Below, piece by piece: positions 20,790 through 29,439 of a stretch of 64,000 nt of DNA. A model generated the notes under the pieces. That model did no database searches. It was not told the DNA's origin and saw only the letters and a list, made by a program, of their open reading frames with translations. Position 1 is the stretch's first letter. Each line of letters begins with the position of its first letter. Location of the stretch: contig CM075941.1 of the NCBI GenBank assembly GCA_038030265.1, positions 3,410,001-3,474,000 on the forward strand. Reading direction: 5' to 3'. This stretch comes from Corythucha ciliata. Its lineage: Eukaryota; Arthropoda; Insecta; Hemiptera; Tingidae. The position numbers and the translations under genes are program-made.

Positions 20790-20935
20790 CCAGAGAATTA
20801 AACACTTATTATTCTTTACTTGTTTTGAGTTCCGAGAAAAAATTGCTCCCCTTGTGGGATTCGAACCCACGACCTTCGAGTTTTGCGCCAGGTGCTCTAA
20901 CCAACTGAGCTATCCCGGGAGTCCACGCAAAGAGT
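20790..20935 (-). mobile_element. tRNA-derived SINE, first copy (tail shared with 24.66 kb)
   Basis: On the minus strand the D-arm (TAGCTCAGTTGGTTAGAGC), an anticodon region that no longer pairs, and a T-arm (GTGGGTTCGAATCCCAC) are clear. The acceptor ends do not pair well and the anticodon stem is disrupted, so this is not a functional tRNA. Downstream of the tRNA part it has GGGGAGCAATTTTTTCTCGG, nearly the same tail as the unit at 24.66 kb. Confidence 0.65.
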
Positions 20936-21129
20936 GAATCCACCCAGGAGAAATCCCCTCTCGGAATTCAAACTGCACCTATCGGGTCAGTGCATGGCAC
21001 TCAGTAGATAAGGGTCTTCTAAACTCAATTAATTCCACTAATTGCCAGATGTATAAAGGAATTGTGACGTATAATGCGTAAATTGTGGTTTTCAATGAGG
21101 CGAAATTGGGGGTGAGAACGTTTTTTTAA

Positions 21130-22010
21130 ATTTTTATTTCTTTAATTTTAGCGTTTTCCTTCACTTTCTAGTCATGCAGATTAGCGTTTCTCTTCATTTT
21201 AGCCGCGAGTAACCGAATTTCCTTAATTTTATTCACGAATTAGTCTATTTTCTCAGTTTTATTCGCGAATTAGCGTTTTTTTTTGTTATTGTTTGCCATT
21301 TCATTTTATCTGCAAATTATTTCTTAATTTTAGCCGTGAATTACACCCGCGAATTACTGCTTTTGCTCATTTTCTGCAACAAATTACAGGATGTCACGAA
21401 ATCCTCAAATTAGCGGTTTTCTCCATTTTAGCTTCGCATTTCAGCGCTTTTTCTCTATTTTTGCCGTGAATTAACGGGTTTTCTCATTTTAGCCGCGAAT
21501 AATTTTCGAATTCTAGCTGCGGATTATTTCTAAATTTCATAATTTTAGCGGCGAAACCCCCCGACCCACTCTGGATTGATCGAGATCCTCAGTCTTAAAT
21601 GCGTAAATTGCCATATTGTTCCGAATTGATCCGTGAATTAGCGTATTTTTCCATTTTAGCTGCTAGTAAGCGGTTTTTGCGTACATTTTCCACATTTGAA
21701 TGAGCGTTTTACATTAATTTTAGACGGGAATTAGCTGTTTGTCTCAGTTTTAACTCTTGAGTGCTCGTGGATTTTATCACATGTACCCATGATTTAGCGA
21801 TGTTTCAATTTTAGGATCACATTAGCGCTTTTTCTATAATTTTGCCGCGAGATTTTAGCCGCGAATTAGCGCATTTTCTCGAATTGATTCGAGACTGGGC
21901 GCTTTACTTCAATTTTAGGCGGAACTTGACCGACTTTCCCATTTTTTAGCCGCGAATTAGGTGATTTTCTCAATTTTAACAGTGAATTAGTTATTTTTCC
22001 TCTTTCATCC
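21130..22010 (+). repeat. Degenerate ~30-bp satellite, forward orientation
   Basis: Repeated TTTTAGCCGCGAATTAGCG / TTTTCTCAATTT units (for example around 21250, 21480, 21860, 21950), about 28-33 bp each and highly diverged. It is inverted with respect to 19320-20530. Confidence 0.7.
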
Positions 22011-22364
22011 ATATGAATAAGCGCTTCCTTCCTTTTTTCCACCTTTTTACTTCAATTTTACTTATCCTCCATCACGGACGACAGCGCACGAACCAGTTCA
22101 AAAATGAGACCCCTGCTGGTTTAAGTTTTGACCCGATTTACGTCTTCAACAGTAACATAAATCTCCCAACAGCTCTACTTTTATTTACAAAAGAAAATAA
22201 AGTGAATCTAAAAAATATTCAAAGAAATTTATCAGCAAAATTAAGATTCAGTGACTTTTCAACAAGATCATCAATGACACACTTACATTCTGAGACAAGA
22301 GACTGTCGTCATCTTGGTTGAAGGCGCAGTTTGTACTATGTGAATTTCCCAGACCGGTACTTAC

Positions 22365-22759
22365 ATCTTCGTCATGGTCGAAGGCGTTGAACACGTCATA
22401 CGGGAGACACGAGAGTAAATCGATTACAAACCACGAGCGAAGGTAGTTCATTCGAATGACTTTGGATCGGAGACGACTTCACCGCCGGGGCCGACGAAAG
22501 TCGTGTGAAAATTGAGCACGATGTCTATAAAGAAAATGACGTCGACGATTGAATCGGCGACAAGGAGATAGACATCTTCTGAAGTTTTATTTTTGAACGC
22601 GACATTGTACGGAACCATTATGGCCGTGTAGAATGTGAGACATAGAATGACCCAGTCCCAGATGGCTTTGAAGGCGCAATAGTGGAGGAGTATGTGCGGG
22701 GGTGTTTTGGGAGCTTCTTGACGGTATTGCGGCATGACATCGGGACTTAGAGACATCAT
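22365..22759 (-). CDS. eag: eag exon: S1 to S3 region, with a 1-bp frameshift
   Basis: 395 bp; acceptor CTCAACAG at 22760-22767, donor GTAAGT left of 22365. Opens [20 protein letters not shown], then S1 [20 protein letters not shown]2 [20 protein letters not shown], and after [12 protein letters not shown] the frame slips by one base near 22460 and continues one frame over as [20 protein letters not shown] (S3) to HDED. Entry and exit phases are both 0, which requires 396 bp; the exon has 395. The family has PKVIRMNY here, so one G is missing. Either a consensus error in the assembly or a real null allele. Confidence 0.93.
22460..22461 (-). other. eag: Site of the 1-bp deletion in eag
   Basis: Minus-strand CCAAA|GTCATTCGAATG should read CCA AAG GTC ATT CGA ATG to keep the PKVIRM frame. 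As written the frame reaches TGA five codons later. No splice site can explain the gap because the coding sequence is continuous on both sides. Confidence 0.85.
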
Positions 22760-22819
22760 CTGTTGAGAGCAAAGAGGTCAGCGACAGTGTCGGTGGGGAA
22801 ACAATTGTATTTTACTTGC

Positions 22820-22941
22820 ATGAGCTAAATGGGATTGTTTGGTCGTATCTTTCAAATTGGGGAGGTGCGATGAAAATTGAGATACTAGAACGGACCGACT
22901 CCTCGTGACGGAGCGAGCCAGTTTGGCAAATTTGCTTAGAC
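22820..22941 (-). CDS. eag: eag exon: N-terminal linker between PAS-Cap and S1
   Basis: 122 bp; acceptor TTATAG at 22942-22947. Completes a split Gly codon and reads LSKFAKLARSVTRSRSVLV, SQFSSHLPNLKDTTKQSHLAH, the cytosolic linker before S1. The SVLVSQFSS part corresponds to a segment that varies by splicing or between insect EAGs. It ends CAT in phase 0 and the intron that follows starts GCAAGT, a GC donor; the only nearby GT (4 bases on) would put the next exon out of frame. Confidence 0.93.
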
Positions 22942-22997
22942 CTATAACCACAATGACATAAAATAAATCACTTTTACAGAGAAACTCTGAATATTAC

Positions 22998-23132
22998 CAC
23001 CTCCTTTGGAATCTTCTGTTTCTATCGGTTGCTTCAGTGCTGTTATGTCTCTGAAGGTCAGTAGAAAGAGAACCACAAGATCTCTCTCGTTTTTTATCGG
23101 AGCTATCTGAAGAAGTAGCCATAATGGTGTTT
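22998..23132 (-). CDS. eag: eag exon: second half of the PAS domain
   Basis: 135 bp; acceptor GCTCTAG at 23133-23139. Reads [40 protein letters not shown] and SKGG, the last strands of the PAS domain that packs on the cNBD in the assembled channel. The donor is GTAATA at 22997; a GTGGTA three bases upstream would keep the same phase, so a one-codon difference is possible. The next intron is 56 bp. The upstream intron is 22.5 kb. Confidence 0.93.
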
Positions 23133-24640
23133 CTAGAGCAAAAAAAAAATATGTCAATTAAAATGCAATAGATACACTAGAAATTACAACTTTGTCCATT
23201 TCTCTGACCCCCCAAAATCAGGATATTGCGTCTTTCAAAAAACAAAACAGACACACTATTTCTTTAACAATGCACTAAGCAAGGGCAATTTTACGTGTAT
23301 GTTTGGCCCTTGACAAAAACCACGCGCACACAAATGACAAAACATTTAGGGACACTACTGACACGCATTCGCCATCAACTATTAACTAACAACATCGAAT
23401 GACAATTATTTATTTTATTAAATTAATGCCATAGTGTCCCACCGGGTAGCATTTGTATACTCACCTATTAGTTATTTATCATAAAGAAAGAGGGGGGACT
23501 CTGAGAAGAAATGAATAATAAGTTTAAGGTTTGAAATGAACATACCTTTAGGAGTGCCTGCAGCCAGAAGAAATGAAAAACAAACAAAGAAAAAAAAAAG
23601 AGAGAAAATTAAAAACGTTAGCCAGCGATAAATTCAAAAGCTAAAGCCTGCAAACGCCAGGATCATTTTTTTTTTTTCTCAGCTATATTTTTTTTGTGAA
23701 TAGCACTCGCCTGACAGTCGTTTGTCTGAGCACGAATAAATTTGCAAGATGGAGGATATTTGAATAAAAATACACCGTACGGCACCCGTCTAATCTTTAT
23801 AATTTTATTTCATGGTGCAGGTGTCGCTTGGTGGGTGTTGAGTAATGGGGAAATGGGGTATTTTGAATGTTAAACGGGGGAGGATTATAGAGAGCGAGAC
23901 AACCTTTTTCAGTCTATTAGTAGTTCTAAAAAGGAGAGTTTACTAGAGAGAAAATGGCTTCTGTATAAGTTTTGCTCAAAGGATGATGTGTTGCAGGAAG
24001 GGTGTGTTTTCAACGCGAACTATCCTCCTGGCGTGCGTTCAACGTTCATTTTCTTTCTTTCTTTCGGGGTCAAACCCTTTCTCTCTTTCTCTTCTCTCAC
24101 CCCACACTATTCGACATAAGCTATCCCCCCCCCCCTGAAAAAGGCGGAAATGGATTAATAGAGGAAGAGGGTTGAAAGTAAGCATGGGCACCCATCAATC
24201 TTTTCACTTTCTCATTTCGGCGGGAGTATTTTGGAAGCATTCCCTCAAAGAGTCGGAATGCATTTGAATTTCCTTCTCCATAAAGACAGAGGCGTCACAA
24301 TTTTTATTATTTTTATACATATTATACCCCCTCCACATGTAAATAACCAAACAGATCAGAATTCAGATTCACTAAGCGCCGGCGCTATGGTCCAGCATTT
24401 CGAGGGTGTCACTCCATCATCACATAACGTCATTTTGGTTACTTTTCAGGAGAGCAAAAAAACCAGTTCCGAACGATTTTCTGTTCTCTTAAAAGTAACA
24501 AACTCCACTTTTCTTTTTAAGTTTGTTTTTATGCAAATAATAATGGATGTAATGAATAAATCTGTCGCCGGTATTTTAATTAATAAATTAATTAGACTGA
24601 TATTATCCGCACGACGATGGAAGGGCATAGCCCAACACGA
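23133..24640. other. eag intron sequence, no gene seen
   Basis: AT-rich with A- and T-runs, a C run at about 24125-24136 and CT-rich DNA near 24050-24100. No coding structure recognised. Confidence 0.6.
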
Positions 24641-24745
24641 TTCGAGTTTCGAGAAAAAATGGCTCCCCGGCGGGATTTGAACCCGCAACCTCTGGATTAC
24701 CAGTCCAGCACGCTGCCAATTGCGCCAAGGAGACGCCTTTGGGAG
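24640..24745 (-). mobile_element. tRNA-derived SINE, second copy (Thr-like GGT anticodon)
   Basis: The minus strand folds into a near-complete cloverleaf: D-arm GGCGCAATTGGCAGCG, anticodon arm CTGGA-CTGGTAA-TCCAG (anticodon GGT), T-arm GCGGG-TTCAAAT-CCCGC. Only five of seven acceptor pairs form, and eukaryotes normally lack a GGT Thr tRNA, so a functional tRNA is unlikely. The tail GGGGAGCCATTTTTTCTCGA matches the SINE at 20.8 kb although the tRNA parts come from different tRNAs. Confidence 0.6.
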
Positions 24746-24954
24746 TCGTACTCCGAGGGATAAGCTAAGCCGAACCCCATTTTACGGACACTTAGTCCAA
24801 TTGACATTAAGAAAGAATATAAATATAAATAACATAAAAGAGTAAGAAAAAACAAAGTTTAAAGAAAGAACAATTGAAGAGAAGAAACAATAAAGCAACA
24901 CCTTGCTAGAATGCACCACGCGTTTAAAACTAACTAAATCACCAAACTAGTCAA

Positions 24955-27690
24955 TCATAAATTCCGCCTACAATTTAGGACTGCAGACTTGTACACATGT
25001 AAAGAACTCGCAAAAATGTCACACGATGGTAGAGGGCGATTTCTCAGGTAATTAGTTGCCGCAAAAGGAACGTGAAACAATCCGTGCGAGCGGGCGAAGT
25101 ATTGTGGGACGCTCACTGAAATCCTCTCAAGGAATGACGGGCAATCAAGGACGCCATTTATGAGCTTGTGGAAAAAGCTTTGATCAGCAACTATACGTCG
25201 ATCGACAAGCGGGGCAATTTGACACACACTCATAATTGACTCGTAATCCACATCCACCGCGCGGACACCCAACTTGAAGGCAACGTATCGCAGAAATATG
25301 TGCTGGACAACCTCGATTTGATGAATCTGAGTGGCATAGTGCGGCGACCAGACAATGGATGAGTACTCCAGGATGGGACGGACGAGCGAGCAATAGAGCA
25401 GCTTGATGGCTTCAACATTATTAAATTCACGGGTGTTACGTTTGAGGAACCCAAGTGCACTACGCGCACGACCGACAACTGCGTCCAGATGAGGGCCAAA
25501 GTGAAGCTGTGAGTCAAGCAAAACCCCAAGGTCCCTGGTGATCAGCTGACGAAGTAAAGGCACACCTGACACAGAATAGTTATAAGTTAAAGGGTTTTGG
25601 TGACGATAGAACGAGGTAACAGAGCACTTTGATGTATTCAACTGAAGACCACTATCCTCACACCACCTCACGAAGTCCCGGAGACGAAGCTGCAGAATTT
25701 CACAATCAGCAACTGCTGTCACAGAGCCAAAAATCTTGAGGTCGTCCGCAAACATCAAGAAGGAGACATCAGGAAAAATACTGCCCACCGAACCACAGAA
25801 GACGACGAAGAGCAGTGGTCCAATGTGAGACCCCTGCGGCACTCCTGAAGAAGCAGAAAAAGGCAGCGAGGTGACACCCCTCAATCGTACCATCATTGTG
25901 CGCTCCGTCAAATAATCTGCGATCCAACAAAGTAAAGGGCCGTGAACACCCAACGACCCCAATCGAGCAATCAAGTCTCTGTGGGAGACCCTGTCAAATG
26001 CCTTTGAAAAGTCAGTTGAAACTGAGTCAACCTGAGCACCATTCATAAACGCACCATGGATATATTCCTGGTAAACGAGAAGGTTGGTCGTGGTAGAGCG
26101 TCCGCCAACAAAACCATGCTGTTCCAGTGGGATCGTTGGCAAAAGGAGCGGAGTTAAGACTTGACCACAAGTCCCTCAAACAGCTTTGGAATCGTTGACA
26201 GGGATGAGATACCTCGATAATTCGTCACCACAGACTTATCCCCAGATTTATGAATTGGGGTCACGTACGATTCCTTCCAAGGTTTAGGAAAGACTCCATC
26301 AGCCAGGGATTTATTGAACAGCACAGTTAATGGGAAAGCGAGAAAGTGAGCTCACTGCTTAAGCAACACTGGCGGGACTCCATCAGGTCCAAGACCCTTA
26401 TTAGCATCCAACTTTAATAGGCCCGTCAACACATCCTCTAAAGAGATCTCAAGCCTTCCCACGTCGACAACGTCCTCCGTCCGGAAGAATCTGGGGTCCG
26501 ATGACGGGGGCAGGAAAACTGATGAAAAGTGCCTAGCAAACATCTCAACTCTCTCCTGTGGCGTTGACGAGCTTTCATTAGCATAGGTAACACTGTCCGG
26601 AATAGAGTTGCATCCCTCCTTATAGTTCACGTAATTCCAGAAATACTTTACGTCTGTCGAGATAGAATTTTGCACCCTGTCAAGATAGTTCCTGTAATCA
26701 ATCCTCGAGATATACCTGGCCTTCCTTCTCAAATTAGAAAACAGTCTGTAATCGTCCTCAGAACCACTACTCCTGCAGCGTGAGTGTGCCAAGCTCTTAA
26801 CCCTGACCATGGAAACAAGCTCTGATGAAAACCACTTGGGAAAGGGAAACATATTTGATAGAGTCCTAGGCACAAAATCACGAATAGCACCCCGCATCAC
26901 GTCGGAGAAATTACCCACTGCAGCCTCCAAGGGAAGGGAATGGCAGAAGCCCCAATCGACACCTCGCAAGAGCTCACACATTTGCGCATAGTTTCCTCTT
27001 TTGAAATTATAATTGAAGTTCTTAGAACAATGAGGCCGCTGTCGTCCGGATGGTGGCAGGAAGAGGCACTCGAAGGGAGGATGAGCAGGATCGACATTCA
27101 CGATTGGGGGGCAAGGCCGCAGGGTCACAGTCAGCGTATCAGTGAGTGCCAGATCAAGAACATTATTCGCCGAGTTGGGGAGAAAATTGTATTGCCTCAA
27201 GTCAAACGACCGCAAACCAGCAAATATGACCCCAGCTCTAGCACTCGGAGGACGGAAGTGTTCATCATTCCACGATGCCCAAGGCCTCGGAACATTGAAG
27301 TCACCGAAGACTGCCATTTTATAATCCGCGTGTTGAAGCAGCGCTGATTCCAAGCCTAGGAAGAGTGATTCAATACTTGAGGGAGGCAGGTAGTCAGGCA
27401 AGGATGACCCGAAACTCGGGTAGGATAACAATTACATGTTCACCCGTGGCGGAGGAAACCGAAAAACTGAACGACTTGATCGATCGCGATACCGCCAAGA
27501 GCACCCCGCCACCCCGCGACTTGAAGACGTTGTTCTGAGGGGATCTGTCTGTGCGATAAACTGTAAAGTTCTGAAGCTGAAGTTCGTTGGATTCTATATT
27601 TTCACAGAGCCAGGTTTCAGTAAGACAAATTGCATCATGAGAGAGATGAAAAGTATTATGACGGAATTCTGAAATTTTGGTATTTAACCC
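24955..27690 (-). pseudogene. LINE ORF2: endonuclease and reverse transcriptase, interrupted
   Basis: Starting near 27690, the EN N-terminal half (GLN..., HDAICLTETWL) is broken by stops near 27600-27430. The EN then runs to 26352 with FGDFNVPRPWASWNDE. A TGA at 26349-26351 follows LGPDGVPPVLLKQ, and the fingers region (KPWKESYVTPIHKSGDKS, NYRGIS) is split over frames to 26142. The last stretch, 395 codons, is open: GFVGGRSTTTNLLVYQEYI, DFSKAFDRVSH, SSGVPQGSHIGPLLF, and the catalytic FADDLKIFG, then the thumb and a LEYSSIVWSPHY motif. The RT core looks conserved but the ORF as a whole is dead. Confidence 0.85.
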
Positions 27691-27734
27691 TCTAACATTT
27701 TGATACAGAATCGAGATTTTGTTGAGGCTGTTAA

Positions 27735-28754
27735 TTAGTTTTTTGAATTATTTGGTGCTGATGATGGAGAGGATGATTGCAGTGAAGTGGCTGTGGTAAC
27801 GATCTTGGGGACACCCTTGACAAATTTCATTGTCAAGTTAGGCTCACCACTGTTGGTTCTGCGTCTCAACTCCTCTCTCAGGTCCTCAAGAAATTTTTGC
27901 TGCATTGGCGTCCGGTCGGAAGAGAGACGGAGAACGGGCGGGTTTAACAGACGATTCGCGGCCAGAAGTCCCGTCGCAGAAGACAAGGAGTCAAACTCAA
28001 CCTTCAGCGGACGAGGGTCATCCGAGCGACGAGCCCCAATGCGAGAAATGCGCTGCACCAACTGCCCAAAGTTCGGTGATAGCTTGTTTAGGGACTCCTT
28101 CAAATTCGCTATGTCTTCCTCTATTGCCCTAAGCGGGTTAATAGATGTAGGCTCAGGAAACTGGAAGACCATTACATTCTTAGCCCTACGACGACGATCC
28201 TCCATTTCGGCGAAAGCTATCTCGAGATCAGGACCAGATTGAGAGAAAGGAGCCGATTCACTCGCCACACCCGCTGACTCAAGGGCAAGAACGCGTTGGG
28301 GAAGGTTTTCATTTTTTATTTCAGCCAAGTCCTTTTGAATGTCATCAATTTTCACTGCCAAGGTATTATAGCTCTCCATACATGTAGCGATTTGGGTATT
28401 GACCTCCTGTATGAGTGCATTAGTGTTCGCAAAGCCCTGGCTTAATTGCTTTTGCATCTCCTCGAGCATCGATTTCTGCATAGCCTCAAGCATTGCCCTG
28501 ACATCAATCTTGGAGCAATTCTGGCTTACATCTGGAGAGGATGACCTTGATGATTTGCATGTGCCGCACTTCCAGTGCATGAGCGCAAGTTTGGACATCT
28601 TGTGAAAGTTTGTCTCAGTTAAGCCTGCACAACCGAAGTGAAAACCAAAATCACATATGGAGCAGTTAATCCGATCTTCGGCTAATACCGGCTCCTTACA
28701 ATCAGAACGACCACAAGCCATGACAGGACAGATGATGTGAGGGTTGCGGCACAC
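27735..28754 (-). CDS. LINE ORF1 protein with PHD finger, coiled coil and RRM-like C-terminal domain
   Basis: 339 codons, open from ATG to stop. Residues ~9-65 form a C4HC3 PHD-type finger (VMACGRSDC, CSIC, HFGC, WKCGTC). Residues ~75-155 are rich in Glu/Lys/Gln with heptad spacing and few prolines, consistent with a coiled coil (MLEAMQKSMLEEMQKQLSQG). Residues ~185-270 (NVMVFQFPEPTSINPL, QRISRIGARR, RPLKVEF) match the nucleic-acid-binding region of LINE ORF1 proteins. Such proteins coat the element RNA as a chaperone. The PHD finger is known in ORF1 of CR1-type elements. No lesions seen. Confidence 0.8.
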   Translation of the reverse strand: MCRNPHIICPVMACGRSDCKEPVLAEDRINCSICDFGFHFGCAGLTETNFHKMSKLALMHWKCGTCKSSRSSSPDVSQNCSKIDVRAMLEAMQKSMLEEMQKQLSQGFANTNALIQEVNTQIATCMESYNTLAVKIDDIQKDLAEIKNENLPQRVLALESAGVASESAPFSQSGPDLEIAFAEMEDRRRRAKNVMVFQFPEPTSINPLRAIEEDIANLKESLNKLSPNFGQLVQRISRIGARRSDDPRPLKVEFDSLSSATGLLAANRLLNPPVLRLSSDRTPMQQKFLEDLREELRRRTNSGEPNLTMKFVKGVPKIVTTATSLQSSSPSSAPNNSKN

Positions 28755-28790
28755 TGAACGGAAGGAGCAAAAGAAGGTTTGAGCGCTTCA

Positions 28791-29290
28791 GGGCGACAAG
28801 GAAGCACAATATTTGAGATGCGGAGAGGTGGAGAGCCAAGTCAGAAAAAACACTGCAGACGTCGATGTAAAGCGGGTCCCTCGGAAACGATTACAAACGA
28901 TGGGTGTTGAGGGAAATAGTATCGCTCCCAAAGGTGTAGAAGGAGCGGAATGGGAAAATAAAATATAAAGTGAAGAATCAAAGGTCAATGAATGAATTTA
29001 CCTCCTTTGCGAAAAAATCAGAGCTTCCCGCATGGGCACGAAGTTAACATAAAGTAACTAATTACTTACAGCAGGCTCAGAGACATCGTTAACGCGAGTA
29101 GATCGCACAATTTAAATCAGAAATTCACGGCGCCGGAGGCACAATGCACCAAGCAGAGAAAAAACACGAAGAGAGAAAGTTCGTCCCATATAAACAAAGA
29201 CAGAAGAGATAAACTTCGCAATAACAAGCGAAAATAAAGAACTCCTCGCGAACCAAACTGTATTCGGTAAGAAAATTCACTAACACGATA
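28791..29290. other. Junction between LINE 5' region and Gypsy 3' region; no gene seen
   Basis: May contain the LINE 5' UTR and the LTR of the Gypsy element to its right, but no terminal repeat could be matched. A-run at 29332-29348. Confidence 0.4.
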
Positions 29291-29439
29291 CCATGCAAAA
29301 AACCAGAGCGAATAGTTCCGAAAAACCCGGTAAAAAAAAAAAAAAAAAGTAAGAGCGAAAACAAAACACGTTCACTCGGTCAACTCTTCGTGGTGTATGT
29401 GTTGGCCTCGCTAGAAAAAAGTGCAGGGGCAACTTCATC

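Larger units (their letters stand above)
24800..28790 (-). mobile_element. Nearly full-length LINE with PHD-finger ORF1 (CR1/jockey-like)
   Basis: ORF1 at 27735-28754 is followed by the endonuclease and reverse transcriptase in the usual order, ending near 24955. The 3' UTR appears to run to about 24800, next to the tRNA-like SINE. ORF1 is intact, while ORF2 has several stops and at least one frameshift. It lies in sense with eag. The clade is judged from the ORF1 PHD finger and RT style. Confidence 0.85.

Noticed and set aside
20741..20830. hAT-type transposon end (GGGGCGTAGCCAG)
   Set aside because: Only one copy of the motif is present and no inverted partner or 8-bp duplication was found.
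20847..20925. Functional tRNA gene
   Set aside because: The acceptor ends and the anticodon stem do not pair, and the tail matches another SINE.
24661..24741. Functional tRNA-Thr gene
   Set aside because: Acceptor mismatches, an anticodon (GGT) not normally used in eukaryotes, and a shared SINE tail.
29125..29364. Hydrophobic frame next to Gypsy 1 as an envelope gene
   Set aside because: Hydrophobicity comes from a poly-A/T tract and there is no signal peptide, cleavage site or conserved Cys pattern.
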